NCBI RefSeq assembly: GCF_003001935.1 | Contig: NZ_PVNG01000008.1 | Coordinates: 248,001 to 312,000 of the forward strand | Length of the DNA stretch: 64,000 nt | Origin: Nonomuraea fuscirosea | Lineage (GTDB): Bacteria; Actinomycetota; Actinomycetes; Streptosporangiales; Streptosporangiaceae | Direction of reading: 5' to 3' | In this document: positions 25,539 through 34,521 of the stretch, in pieces | How positions within the stretch are numbered: the stretch's first letter is position 1 | Layout of the letters: the number at the start of each line of letters is the position of its first letter | Notes under the pieces: model-generated | Told to the model about the DNA's origin: nothing | The model's database searches: none | Seen by the model: the letters and a program-made list of their open reading frames with translations, nothing else | Position numbers and translations under genes: made by a program

Positions 25539-25571
25539 GAGATGTCCTGTCGTGGTGGTGGGTGGTTCGGT

Positions 25572-26306
25572 TCAGATGGCGGTGGTGCCGCCGTCGGCGA
25601 CGAGCTCCATGCCGTTGACGTAGCTGGAGTCGTCGGAGGCGAGGAAGAGCGCGGCGGCGGCGATTTCCTCGGGGCGGCCCATCTGGCCACGGGGGATGAG
25701 CGACTCGAACTGGCGCTTGGTGGCCTCGTCGAAGAGCTCTTCCTGCTTGGCGGTGGCGACCTGGCCGGGGGTCAGGACGTTGACGCGGATGCGCCGGTCC
25801 TTGAGCTCGTTGAGCCAGACGCGGGCCCAGGCCTGGTGGACGGCCTTGCTGCCGGCGTAGACGCTCCAGCCGGGGAAGGCGCCGAGGGAGGCGTTGGAGC
25901 CGGTCATGAGGATGGAGCCGCCGTCGTTGAAGAGCGGGAGGGCCTTCTGGACGGTGAACAGGGTGCCGCGGGCGTTGAGCCAGAACGCGTCGTGGAAGTG
26001 GGCCTCGGTGATCTGCCCGAGCGGGGCGGGCGCGCCCATGCCGGCGCTGGCCCACAGCACGTCGATGCTGCCCTTCTCCCGTTTGACGGTGTCGTACAGG
26101 CGGTCCAGGTCGTCCAGGTCGGCGGCGTCGCCCTGGACGCCGGTGACGTTGCGGCCGATGTGCCGTACGGCCTCGTCCAGGGCGTCCTGGCGGCGGCCGG
26201 TGATGAAGACGTGCGCTCCCTCGGCGACGAACAGCTTCGCGCCGGCCAGTGCCAGGCCGGTGGTGCCGCCGGTGATGACCGCTACCTTGCCGTCGAGCTT
26301 TCCCAT
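25572..26306 (-). CDS. SDR-family oxidoreductase, TetR-controlled
   Basis: 244-residue classical SDR. Cofactor loop TGGTTGLALAGAKLF lacks the usual Gly-rich spacing at one position; catalytic Ser in MTGSNAS, YAGSK at the active site and the terminal GMELVADGG are standard. ATG 26306 follows GGGAGAG. First gene of a two-gene unit with the F420/NADP-type oxidoreductase, divergent from the TetR gene. Confidence 0.9.
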   Translation of the reverse strand: MGKLDGKVAVITGGTTGLALAGAKLFVAEGAHVFITGRRQDALDEAVRHIGRNVTGVQGDAADLDDLDRLYDTVKREKGSIDVLWASAGMGAPAPLGQITEAHFHDAFWLNARGTLFTVQKALPLFNDGGSILMTGSNASLGAFPGWSVYAGSKAVHQAWARVWLNELKDRRIRVNVLTPGQVATAKQEELFDEATKRQFESLIPRGQMGRPEEIAAAALFLASDDSSYVNGMELVADGGTTAI

Positions 26307-26357
26307 GGTCTCTCCCAGAGGTCGGTGGTGCCGTGGCGCGCTTGGGGTGACGGCGTT

Positions 26358-26423
26358 ATGTAAACAGGTCTGTGTTCTTAAGCTAGCCGCCGGGCGGCGA
26401 GGGCGCAACTATGTACACCGGTC
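26358..26423. promoter_or_regulatory. Paired TetR operator candidates ATGTAMACMGGTC
   Basis: ATGTAAACAGGTC (26358-26370) and ATGTACACCGGTC (26411-26423) are direct repeats 53 bp apart, five helical turns, in the 145-bp divergent promoter of the SDR and TetR genes. The position suggests autoregulation and repression of the SDR unit. Confidence 0.55.
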
Positions 26424-26451
26424 GTTACCCAACTCGGGTAGCATGGGGCTC

Positions 26452-27036
26452 ATGACGGAGTTGGAGAAAGGCCCCACGGGCCGCCGCCGCGGCCGGGGCG
26501 CCCGCGAGCGCATCCTCAGCGCGTCCCAGCAGCTGTTTCGCGAGCAGGGCATCAACCGCACCGGCATGGACCAGCTCTGCGTGGCGGCCCAGGTGTCCAA
26601 GCGCACGGCCTACCAGCACTTCGCCGGCAAGGACGAACTCGTCGCCGAGTACCTGCGCCGGTTCGACCCCTCCGTTCTGCCCGGCGTGTTCGACCGCACC
26701 GACCTCACGCCCCGCGAACGGCTCCTCGCCGCCTTCGACATCCCGCCCGCCACGCCCTTGTGCCCCTACATCGGCGCCGCCGTCGAACTCCACGACCCCC
26801 AGCACCCCGCGTCGCAGTACGCGCGCGACTACAAGAAGGCCGTCGCCGCCCGGCTCGCCGACACCGCCCGCGAGGCCGGCGCCGTCGACCCTGAGCAGCT
26901 CGGCGAACAGCTCGCCCTGCTCCTCGACGGCGCCGCGGCCCGCACCCGGGTCCTCAACGCCGACGCCTTCCCCACGGCCGCCGCCATCGCCGCCGTCCTC
27001 ATCGACAACGCCATCCCCGCCACGGCCGGCGACTGA
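26452..27036 (+). CDS. TetR-family repressor
   Basis: 194 residues. N-terminal helix-turn-helix ARERILSASQQLFREQGINR ... VSKRTAYQHFAGKDEL, C-terminal dimerisation domain of the type with a Cys (TPLCPYIGAAVEL). Start ATG 26452, with in-frame ATG 26443 just upstream. It faces the SDR/oxidoreductase unit and probably senses the compound they act on. Confidence 0.9.
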   Translation: MTELEKGPTGRRRGRGARERILSASQQLFREQGINRTGMDQLCVAAQVSKRTAYQHFAGKDELVAEYLRRFDPSVLPGVFDRTDLTPRERLLAAFDIPPATPLCPYIGAAVELHDPQHPASQYARDYKKAVAARLADTAREAGAVDPEQLGEQLALLLDGAAARTRVLNADAFPTAAAIAAVLIDNAIPATAGD

Positions 27037-27103
27037 GCCTGCGGGAGACCGCCGAGCGGCTCGCCACCGTCGCGCGGATGGCCATGAGGCCCGGGGTCGG
27101 GTG

Positions 27104-27574
27104 TCACTGCTCGCGTTCCAGCGCCGCCAGCCGTTCGCCTACCTTGTCGCCGATGGTGACGAGCACGGCCATCTCCGCCGCGGTCAGATGATCGATGAGT
27201 ACGTCGCGGACGTCGGCCACGTGCTGCGGAGCCGCGACCTTGATCAGGTCACTGCCCCGGGGAGTGATGACGACTACCGCCCCCCGCTGGTCGCTGGGGC
27301 ACCGCTCACGGGACACCAGGCCGCGATTCTGCATCCGGCCCAGGTGCTGCGACAGGCGGCTCTTCTCCCAGCGCAACAGCCGGCCTAGCTCGAACGACCT
27401 CAGCCGGCCTTCGGGTGTCTCAGAGAGATGGGCCAGGACCTGGTAGTCGGCGGAGGACAGTCCGTACCGGTTGCGCAGCTGCCGTTCGAGGAACTCCGAC
27501 AGCCCGTCCTGCATCTTCATCAGGCTGCGCCAGGCCTGCTGTTCTCGCTCGTCCAACCACCGCGGCTCGGTCAC
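27104..27574 (-). CDS. MarR-family regulator
   Basis: About 156 residues. Winged helix LSSADYQVLAHLSETPEGRLRSFELGRLLRWEKSRLSQHLGRMQNRGLV with the DQRGAVVVITPRG wing. GTG 27574 is the likely start, though the ribosome site is weak and an upstream start would run into the operators. Divergent from the second F420/NADP-type gene. Confidence 0.87.
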   Translation of the reverse strand: MTEPRWLDEREQQAWRSLMKMQDGLSEFLERQLRNRYGLSSADYQVLAHLSETPEGRLRSFELGRLLRWEKSRLSQHLGRMQNRGLVSRERCPSDQRGAVVVITPRGSDLIKVAAPQHVADVRDVLIDHLTAAEMAVLVTIGDKVGERLAALEREQ

Positions 27575-27592
27575 GCACGTCACTTTACCGTC

Positions 27593-27644
27593 TGGTTGAC
27601 ATGTTAACCAAGTGCCGCGTACGTTCTGGTTCACAGGTTAACCA
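27593..27644. promoter_or_regulatory. Two MarR operator palindromes
   Basis: TGGTTGACATGTTAACCA (27593-27610) and TGGTTCACAGGTTAACCA (27627-27644) are near-perfect 18-bp palindromes 34 bp apart, immediately upstream of the MarR start. They are very AT-rich compared with the surroundings and sit where both divergent promoters should be. Confidence 0.75.
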
Positions 27645-27723
27645 AATGGGGTGTCGAGCCCACAGCCGTTGACGACGGCGGTGGGCATGGCGTCCTCTCC
27701 AGCTCCAGAAAGCAGGCACACCC

Positions 27724-28347
27724 ATGAGCAGCGTCAGCATCATCGGTCTGGGGAGTATGGGCCGCGCCATCGGCGCCCGCGCGGTCGAGGGCGGCCACGC
27801 CGTCCAGGTCGTCGGTCGCGACGTGGCCAAGGCCGAGGACCTGGCCGCCGCGCTCGGCGGCGGGGCCACGGTCGGGACGTTCGGCGCCGTCCCGTCCGGC
27901 GACATCGTCGTCCTGGCCGTGCCGTACGCCAGCGCCGTGCAGGTCGTCGCCCACTACGGGGACGCACTGGCCGGCAAGTTCATCATCGACATCTCCAACA
28001 CGTTCAACGCCGACGCCACCGGGCTCGTCATCCCTGAAGGCACGTCCGGTGCGCAGGAGATCGCCAAGGCAGTCCCGGCGAGCGCGCACGTCGTGAAGGC
28101 GTTCAACACGGTCTTCGGCCACGTGCTGGCCCAGGGGCGTCCGTTGGACGTGTTCCTCGCCGGCGACGACGCGCGGGTCAAGGCCGACGTGTCGGCGTTC
28201 ATCGAGAGCCTCGGACTGCGCTCGCTCGATGTCGGCGGCCTGGAGATGGCCCGCTGGCTGGAAGGAGTCGGGCCGCTGCTGATGGGCCTGGCCCGCAACG
28301 GCGCGGGGACCTTCGACATCGCCCTCGGCGTCGACCTCCCCGGCTGA
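27724..28347 (+). CDS. NADPH-dependent F420 reductase-like oxidoreductase (copy 2)
   Basis: 207 residues, a clear paralogue of the gene at 24915: shared IIGxGxM, ISN-FNA, VVKAFNTxFxHVL and DVGGLxMAxWLEG segments. Here the loop is IGLGSMGRAIGARAV. Expected to bind NADPH and possibly F420. Controlled by the divergent MarR gene through the twin palindromes. It is followed by a CPBP protease and an epimerase gene in the same direction. Confidence 0.87.
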   Translation: MSSVSIIGLGSMGRAIGARAVEGGHAVQVVGRDVAKAEDLAAALGGGATVGTFGAVPSGDIVVLAVPYASAVQVVAHYGDALAGKFIIDISNTFNADATGLVIPEGTSGAQEIAKAVPASAHVVKAFNTVFGHVLAQGRPLDVFLAGDDARVKADVSAFIESLGLRSLDVGGLEMARWLEGVGPLLMGLARNGAGTFDIALGVDLPG

Positions 28348-28406
28348 GCGCACCCCTGCAAGCAGCCCGCGGCGCTCCCGCCGCGGATCCTCACGAAGGA
28401 GTCATC

Positions 28407-29234
28407 GTGCGTCTCATATGGCAGCTCTTGGCGGTTGTGGCGGTCTGGATCCCCGGCAGTCTGGGCACCGCGGCGATGAAGGACGACCCCTGGCCGGCGC
28501 TCGTCGCCGGCCTGCTGACGGCCGTCGTCGCGGTCCTGGTCTACGGCTGGGTGGTGCGGCGCACCGAGCACCGGGCCCCTGTCGAGGTGTCGTTGGAGGG
28601 AGCAGGCGCGGGGATCAGCTGGGGCACGCTGCTCGGCATCGCGCTGTTCGGGGCGGTCATCGCGAACATCGCCTTCTTAGGCGATTACACGATCAACGGC
28701 CTGGGCACGCCGGCGAGCGCCGTCGGCCTGCTCGGCATCATGGCGGGTGCCGCCGTGACCGAGGAGCTGGTCTTCCGCGGTGTCCTGTTCCGGAACGTCG
28801 AGCACTGGACCGGAACCTGGATCGCGCTCGTCCTGACCGGCTCGCTGTTCGGCCTGATCCACCTGCTCAACGCGAACGCCACCCTGTGGGGCGCCATCGC
28901 CATCGCCATCGAAGCAGGCGGGATGCTGACCGCCGCGTACATCGCCACCCGCAAGCTGTGGGTGCCGATCGGTCTGCACTTCGGCTGGAACATCGCCGCG
29001 AGCGCCGTCTTCAGCACCAAGGTGTCCGGCAGCAACACCCCGCAGGGCCTGCTGGACGCGACCATGTCGGGTCCCGCGCTGGTCACGGGCGGCGACTTCG
29101 GACCGGAGGGCAGTGTGTACGCCGTGGTGTTCGGCGTGGTGGCCACCGTCGTGTTCATGTGGCTGGCACACCGGCGTGGTCACGTGGTCCCCGTCCGCCG
29201 CTCGGCCCGGGCGGACGTCGGTACTTCTGCCTGA
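28407..29234 (+). CDS. CPBP-family intramembrane metalloprotease (Abi/CAAX type)
   Basis: 275 residues with about seven hydrophobic segments. The family motifs are present: EELVFRG (motif 1), FGLIHLLN (motif 2) and LHFGWN (motif 3). Members cleave prenylated proteins or confer bacteriocin self-immunity. GTG 28407 follows GAAGGAG. It lies 60 bp after the oxidoreductase, probably in the same MarR-controlled unit. Confidence 0.87.
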   Translation: MRLIWQLLAVVAVWIPGSLGTAAMKDDPWPALVAGLLTAVVAVLVYGWVVRRTEHRAPVEVSLEGAGAGISWGTLLGIALFGAVIANIAFLGDYTINGLGTPASAVGLLGIMAGAAVTEELVFRGVLFRNVEHWTGTWIALVLTGSLFGLIHLLNANATLWGAIAIAIEAGGMLTAAYIATRKLWVPIGLHFGWNIAASAVFSTKVSGSNTPQGLLDATMSGPALVTGGDFGPEGSVYAVVFGVVATVVFMWLAHRRGHVVPVRRSARADVGTSA

Positions 29235-29304
29235 GCGGGCCCTTCTGCCTGAGCGCGCCCGCACCACCACTTCTCGCGCCACATCAATCACAAGGATCAT
29301 CAGC

Positions 29305-30246
29305 ATGCGCGTTTTCGTCACTGGCGGGACCGGCCATTCCGGTTCGTACATCATCCCCGAGCTCATCGCCGCGGGGCACGAGGTCACCGGCCTGGCCCGA
29401 TCGGACACGGCCGCGGCGGCGCTGTCCGCGCTCGGCGCGAAGGTGCGCCGCGGTGACCTCCAGGATCTCGACGGGCTCAAGGAGGCGGTCGCGGACTCCG
29501 ACGGCGTCATCCACGTCGCGCACCGGCAGGACCTGCTTCCCTCCGGCGGGATCCACGCCGTGGCCGCCGCCGAGCTCCCGATCATGCTCGCCTACGGGGA
29601 GGCACTCGCGCAAACCGGAAAGCCGCTGGTCGCGGCGGGGAGCATCGGCTCGCCCGGGCAGGGATTCCTGGGCCGGACGGCCACCGAGGAGGACCCGGCC
29701 CTGCCCAGTGGCGATGAGCACAAGGGCACCCTGCGGGCTCGAAACATCGTGGAAACCACCGTAATCGGCCTCGCCGAGCAAGGCGTGCGGTCCTCGGTCG
29801 TGCGGATCGCCAACATCGCGCACAGCACCACCGACCGTGCCGGATTCCTCCCCACGCTGATCGCGCTCGCGAAGGAGAAGGGCTTCGTCGGCTATCCCGG
29901 AGACGGCGCGAACCTGTGGAACGCCGTGCACGCCCGCGATGCCGCCTCCTTGTTCCGCCTGGCGCTGGAGAAGGGGCCGGCCGGCCGATATTGGCACGCG
30001 GTCGGGGACGGGGCCGTCCCGTTCCGCGAGATCGCCGAGGCCATCGGCAGCCGTCTGGGCCTGCCCGCCGTGAGCGTTCCGGTGGACGAACTGATGGTGC
30101 CGGGATACTTCGGGTTTCTCGCCAACATCGTCACGCAGAACTACCCGGCGTCCAACCTCATCACCCGCCGGACGCTCGGCTGGGAGCCCGTCCAGCCCAG
30201 CCTGCTCGCCGATCTGGACAACGGCCACTACTTCTCCGCCGGCTGA
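29305..30246 (+). CDS. NAD-dependent epimerase/dehydratase family protein
   Basis: 313-residue extended SDR-like protein. N-terminal VTGGTGHSGSYI cofactor loop, then a DLQD turn. The usual YxxxK is not obvious (the equivalent region is GDEHKGTLRARN), as in atypical SDRs that serve as NADP-binding or reductase-like proteins. ATG 29305; last gene of the rightward MarR-associated group. Confidence 0.83.
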   Translation: MRVFVTGGTGHSGSYIIPELIAAGHEVTGLARSDTAAAALSALGAKVRRGDLQDLDGLKEAVADSDGVIHVAHRQDLLPSGGIHAVAAAELPIMLAYGEALAQTGKPLVAAGSIGSPGQGFLGRTATEEDPALPSGDEHKGTLRARNIVETTVIGLAEQGVRSSVVRIANIAHSTTDRAGFLPTLIALAKEKGFVGYPGDGANLWNAVHARDAASLFRLALEKGPAGRYWHAVGDGAVPFREIAEAIGSRLGLPAVSVPVDELMVPGYFGFLANIVTQNYPASNLITRRTLGWEPVQPSLLADLDNGHYFSAG

Positions 30247-30332
30247 CGGCAGGACCCAGGCAGGCCATCCGCGCGGCACCGGCCGTCGCAACGCGGTCAT
30301 CTTCGGCGTGCCCGTCGACCGCTGCCGGAGGT

Positions 30333-31499
30333 TCAGGCATCGGATCGAGGGGCTGACCGTGCGGAAGGACGGTGGGCGCGGAAGAACTCGATGATGTCGT
30401 GGGCCAGCAGGTCGGGTTCTTCGTGGGCGGCGAAGTGGCCACCGCGCGGCATGTGCGTGTAGCGCGTGATGTTGTAGGTGCGCTCGGCCCAGCTCCGCGG
30501 GGGCCGGCTCAGGTCGGCGGGGAACAGGGCGACCGCTGTGGGCACGCTCACCCGCTCCACGCGCCTGGTCAGGCCGTGGACGTACTCGTAGTAGGGCCTG
30601 AACGAGGTGGAGATCGTGCCGGTGAACCAGTAGAGGGACGCCTGCGTGAGGATGAAGTCGTCACTGAAGCGCGAGGACAGATCGCCTCCGCTGTCGGACC
30701 AGGCCCGGTACTTCTCCACGATCCAGGCGAGCAGCCCGGCGGGCGAGTCGGCCAGGCCAGGGGCCAGGGTGAGGGGACGGGTGCTCTGCTGGTGCTGGTA
30801 GCCGCCTTCCTCCGCCTGCCAGGCCGCCACGGAGGCGAGGTGGTCCTGCTCCTGCGGGGTGAGGCCGTCCGGGTCGTAGGCGGACGGGGGCGCCACGGCC
30901 AGCAGGTGGATGCCGGCCAGCGCCTCGGGGTGGGCCTCGGCGAGCCGTGAGGTGACGCCGGCGCCCAGGTCTCCGCCGTGTGCCGCGTACCGCTCGAAGC
31001 CGAGTTCGTCGCGCATCAGCCGGTGCCAGAGGTCGTGCGTCTGCTCCGCGCCGGTGAGTGCGGGCCGCTGGGGCGAGAAGGCGAATCCGGGCAGTGAGGG
31101 GACGATCACGGTGAAGGCGTCCGCTGCCGCCCCGCCGTACCGGGAGGGGGTGGCCAGCCGGTCGGCGAGGGGGACGAGTTCGAGAAAGGAACTGGGCCAG
31201 CCGTGCGTGATGATGATCGGCAACGCGTCCGGGTGCTCGCCGTCGAAGCGGAGATAGTGCACCGGCGTCCCGTCGAGGTCCGCGAAATGTGACGGGAGGG
31301 CGTTGACGGCGGCCTCGTGAGCCCGCCAGTCGTAGCCGGAGGCCCAGTAGGCGACGAGGCGGCGGAGCTCCACGGCGTCGGTACCGGCCTCCCAGCCGTT
31401 CACCGGCCAGGGCCGGGGCCATCGCGTGGACGTCAACCGAGCGCGGAGCTCGTTCAGTTCCGCGTCACCGACCGCGATCACGGGTGCGCTGTTCGGCAT
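30333..31499 (-). CDS. Epoxide hydrolase
   Basis: 388-residue alpha/beta hydrolase with the epoxide-hydrolase N-terminal domain (about 5-110). Oxyanion loop HGWPSS, nucleophile Asp in HGGDLGAGV, a lid Tyr region (YEYVHG) and the catalytic His in GGHFAAHEEP are visible. It should open epoxides to diols. ATG 31499 follows GAGGAG. Its downstream end is 86 bp from the epimerase gene, convergent. Confidence 0.9.
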   Translation of the reverse strand: MPNSAPVIAVGDAELNELRARLTSTRWPRPWPVNGWEAGTDAVELRRLVAYWASGYDWRAHEAAVNALPSHFADLDGTPVHYLRFDGEHPDALPIIITHGWPSSFLELVPLADRLATPSRYGGAAADAFTVIVPSLPGFAFSPQRPALTGAEQTHDLWHRLMRDELGFERYAAHGGDLGAGVTSRLAEAHPEALAGIHLLAVAPPSAYDPDGLTPQEQDHLASVAAWQAEEGGYQHQQSTRPLTLAPGLADSPAGLLAWIVEKYRAWSDSGGDLSSRFSDDFILTQASLYWFTGTISTSFRPYYEYVHGLTRRVERVSVPTAVALFPADLSRPPRSWAERTYNITRYTHMPRGGHFAAHEEPDLLAHDIIEFFRAHRPSARSAPRSDA

Positions 31500-31683
31500 G
31501 GGCTCTCCTCGCTGTGCTGCGTACGCGGCCCTCACCTCAGCCGCGGTCTCGCGCCGCCGCGAATCACCTGCGGCAACCGGGCGGCCCGCCTGGTGAGCGA
31601 CGGACGCGATCGTCGTCCACAGCGTTCATCCTTACCGGAGGCCCGGCGCCGAACACATGACAGAGAGGGAGACGACCGGCGAT

Positions 31684-32868
31684 TCAGCTCCCTCGGGCCG
31701 GATCGCCGATGCGGACATGCAGGTTCGTCAGCACGCGGAACTTCCAGCCGTGCAGGTCATGCGGCCTCCCGGGGTCCAAGGAGAGCCGTGGGTGTTGCTC
31801 GATCAACACGTCCAGCAGGGCCCCGATGATGGCGCCGACGACCGGGGCGGCGAGGCAGGCGTGGCGGGAGTACCCGAGGCCCAGGTTGGGGAAGGGAATC
31901 CGGTTGATGTCGAAGGTGTCCGGGTCGGTGAAGACGCCCTCGTCCCGGCTTGCCGAGGCGATGACCGCCATGACGGTCGCTCCGGCGGGGATCATCTGCC
32001 CGGCGAGGAGCACGTCTTTGGTCGCGCGGCGGCTGAGCGCGCCGTTCGGTGACAGCCAGCGCAGCGTTTCGTGCACGGCCTTGCGGATCAGGCGCGGATC
32101 TTCGCGGACGGCCCGCATCTGCGCGGGGTGCTGGAGCAGCGCGAGCAGCGTGAGCCCGGCGCCGGCCGCCGGTTCCAGGAACGCCGAGAGGATCTCGATG
32201 AAGGTGGGCACGACGTGCTCGGCGGATCGGACGGTATCGGGCGGGCAGCCGCTGTGGAGCAGCTGCGACAGGACCGAGCCGTCGGGCCGGTCCGCGGTCT
32301 TGCGGACGCAGGGCTCGATCGTCCGGCGGATCTCGGCGGCGGTGGCCATCGCCCGTTCGTGTACGGCCGGGTCCGCCGTGAAGTTGCTCATCCCGGCGGT
32401 GAGGTCGCGGGCCCAGCGCATGAGCGCGTCGGTGTCCACGTCCGGCAGGCCGATGAAACGGGCGAGGGCGACGCTCGCGGCGGGCTCGAAGTAGCCGGAC
32501 ATCAACTCGTCCCGGCCGCCGAGCCCGCCGGCGTACGGCAGTGCGGCCTCGCGGGTGAGTGTGGTGGCCCGTTCGATGCGTTCGGGGGCGAATCGCGTGT
32601 CCACGGCGGCGCGCAGCTCGGCGTGGGCGTCACCCTCGACCTTGAGCACGGACCGCTCCCCGAAGATCTGCGTGGCCATCGAGGGGAAGGCACTGGTGAA
32701 CGACTCGCCGGCACTGAGGACCTGGCGCACGTCATCCCAGCGGGTGACCATCCACAGGCCGAGCTTCGGCAGCAGGACGACCGGCGCCTCGCGGCGCAGC
32801 CTGGCGAAGATCGGATAAGGGTCACTGACGAGCTGGTCGAAGGTGATGGACGCGGCGAAGTCGTTCAT
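31684..32868 (-). CDS. Cytochrome P450 with atypical I-helix and heme loop
   Basis: 394 residues. ExxR is present (HETLRW) and the heme Cys is in LGLGYSRHACLAAP. The loop differs from FGxGxHxCxG: Phe is Leu, the second Gly is Ser and the Gly after Cys is Ala. In the I-helix the canonical AGxETT is replaced by AFLEPA, so the acid is kept but the oxygen-activating Thr is missing. This suggests unusual or peroxide-type chemistry, or loss of function. ATG 32868 is chosen because GGGAGG is 9 nt upstream; GTG 32877 overlaps the decarboxylase stop. It is coupled to that gene. Confidence 0.85.
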   Translation of the reverse strand: MNDFAASITFDQLVSDPYPIFARLRREAPVVLLPKLGLWMVTRWDDVRQVLSAGESFTSAFPSMATQIFGERSVLKVEGDAHAELRAAVDTRFAPERIERATTLTREAALPYAGGLGGRDELMSGYFEPAASVALARFIGLPDVDTDALMRWARDLTAGMSNFTADPAVHERAMATAAEIRRTIEPCVRKTADRPDGSVLSQLLHSGCPPDTVRSAEHVVPTFIEILSAFLEPAAGAGLTLLALLQHPAQMRAVREDPRLIRKAVHETLRWLSPNGALSRRATKDVLLAGQMIPAGATVMAVIASASRDEGVFTDPDTFDINRIPFPNLGLGYSRHACLAAPVVGAIIGALLDVLIEQHPRLSLDPGRPHDLHGWKFRVLTNLHVRIGDPARGS

Positions 32869-32873
32869 CGGCC

Positions 32874-34286
32874 TCACCCTCCCGTCGGCACACCGGGCTG
32901 CTCGGCGGCCGCCTCGTCGCCGCCGTGGCGAGGGCGCGGGACCGGATTGCCGCGCAGATACTCCACCTCCGTGCGCAGGTTCGCCAGCAGCTTGGCGGCG
33001 GTGTCCTGGCTGAAGCCGTTGCGGATGACGAAGCGGATGACGGCTATGTGCTCCAGGTCAGGCGGCAGATAGTACGTCGGGGCCTGCCAGCCGTGCATCT
33101 TCAGCCGGGCGGCCAGGTCGAAGACGGTGAAACCGTCGTAGCCGGGGGCGGTCCGCACGGCGAGCACCGGCAGCTCCGAGCCGTCGGCGATGAGCGAGAG
33201 CTCGGGAAGTTTCGCGATCTCCGCACCGAGGTAGGTCGCCACGTCCCGGCAGGTCTGCTGGACGGCCTGGTAGCCCTCGAAGCCGAGCCGCAGGAAGTTG
33301 TAGTACTGCGCGACGACCGGGGCGCCGGAGCGGGAGAAGTTGAGCGTGAAGGTGTCCATGTTGCCGCCGAGCAGGTCGCAGGAGAGCACCAGGTCCTGCG
33401 GCAGGGCGTCCGGCTCCTGCCAGACGATCCAGCCGACGCCGGGGTAGACCAGGCCGAACTTGTGCCCCGAGGTGTTGATCGACTGCACCCGGGGCAGCCG
33501 GAAGTCCCACACCATGTCGGGTTCCAGGAACGGGGTGATGAAGCCGCCCACGGCCGCGTCCACGTGCAGCGGGATCCTCAGCCCGCGCTCGGCCTCCAGC
33601 CGGTCCAGCTCGGCCGACATCTGCTCGATCGGGTCGTACTTGCCGCATTGCGTGGAGCCGAGCACGCCGATGACGCCGATGGTGTTCTCGTCGCAGAACT
33701 CGGCGAGCCGGGCCGGGTTCAGGGTGAAGGCGGGCTCCTCGATCGGTATCCAGCGCGGCTCGACGTCCCAGTACTGGCAGAACTTCGGCCAGCAGGTGTG
33801 GACGGCGGTGCCCATCACGAGGTTGGGGTTGGCGGTGGGCAGCCCGGCCGCCCGGCGCCGCTCGCGCCACTGGAACTTCATCGCCAGCGCGCCGAGCATG
33901 GCCGCCTCGCTGGAGCCGCCCGTGGAGCAGCCGACGCTGGCGCCGTTCGGGTCGCCCCACAGGTGATCGAGGATGTTGACACAGCGCGCCTCGATGTCGG
34001 CCGTCTGCGGGTACTGGTCGTGGTCGACGAGGTTGCGGTCGAGGGTCTCGGCGATGAGCTCGCGGGCCTGGGGTTCCATCCAGGTCGTGCAGAACGTGGC
34101 CAGGTTGAGCCGGGCGTTGCCGTCGAGCAGGAGTTCGTCGCGGATGAGCGCCTGGGCCGCCGTGGGACTCATCGGGCCGGCCGGCATCTTGAACCGGGGC
34201 ACGCCCCCGTCCGGCACCAGCCCGTTGTAAAGGGGATTGACATCGAGTGATTCTTGCCACCGGTCGGATTCGACTCGCCTGAGCAT
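32874..34286 (-). CDS. Glutamate decarboxylase-like PLP enzyme
   Basis: 470-residue group II decarboxylase. PLP-binding Lys is in NTSGHKFG; the substrate and cofactor regions STGGSSEAAMLGALAMKF and LHVDAAVGGF are as in glutamate decarboxylases. The product would be GABA if the substrate is glutamate. ATG 34286 lies 8-9 nt after GAGGGG. It is directly followed by the P450 gene with overlapping stop and start, so the two probably act together. Confidence 0.87.
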   Translation of the reverse strand: MLRRVESDRWQESLDVNPLYNGLVPDGGVPRFKMPAGPMSPTAAQALIRDELLLDGNARLNLATFCTTWMEPQARELIAETLDRNLVDHDQYPQTADIEARCVNILDHLWGDPNGASVGCSTGGSSEAAMLGALAMKFQWRERRRAAGLPTANPNLVMGTAVHTCWPKFCQYWDVEPRWIPIEEPAFTLNPARLAEFCDENTIGVIGVLGSTQCGKYDPIEQMSAELDRLEAERGLRIPLHVDAAVGGFITPFLEPDMVWDFRLPRVQSINTSGHKFGLVYPGVGWIVWQEPDALPQDLVLSCDLLGGNMDTFTLNFSRSGAPVVAQYYNFLRLGFEGYQAVQQTCRDVATYLGAEIAKLPELSLIADGSELPVLAVRTAPGYDGFTVFDLAARLKMHGWQAPTYYLPPDLEHIAVIRFVIRNGFSQDTAAKLLANLRTEVEYLRGNPVPRPRHGGDEAAAEQPGVPTGG

Positions 34287-34445
34287 GAGCTTCACCCCTC
34301 GCAAGAGCGTTTGGCCACGTCAAACACTTACGGTAGGCAAATGATTACCAAGAGTCAATGCTGTGGCCGGGGATCCCCGAGCGGGGCAGACGCTCCTTCG
34401 CGGCTCATGACGCCTCCCGTACCGGACGTGTCGCATTTCATCTTC

Positions 34446-34482
34446 CCGACGCTATGTTGGTATCTTTCCGACGACGCGTCGG
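34446..34482. promoter_or_regulatory. Two TetR-type palindromes CCGAC-N5-GTYGG
   Basis: CCGACGCTATGTTGG (34446-34460) and CCGACGACGCGTCGG (34468-34482) lie 22 bp apart, two turns of helix, and 40-76 bp before the ABC permease gene. The same motif recurs at 37044-37058 after the TetR gene of this operon. Confidence 0.75.
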
Positions 34483-34521
34483 CAACTAGGACGTCCGTCC
34501 CGTGAAATGTGAAGGAGTGCC

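Noticed and set aside
24766..26055. Long leftward frame across the oxidoreductase and SDR genes
   Set aside because: It is out of frame with the clear Rossmann proteins on the same strand and is Arg/Gly/His-rich noise.
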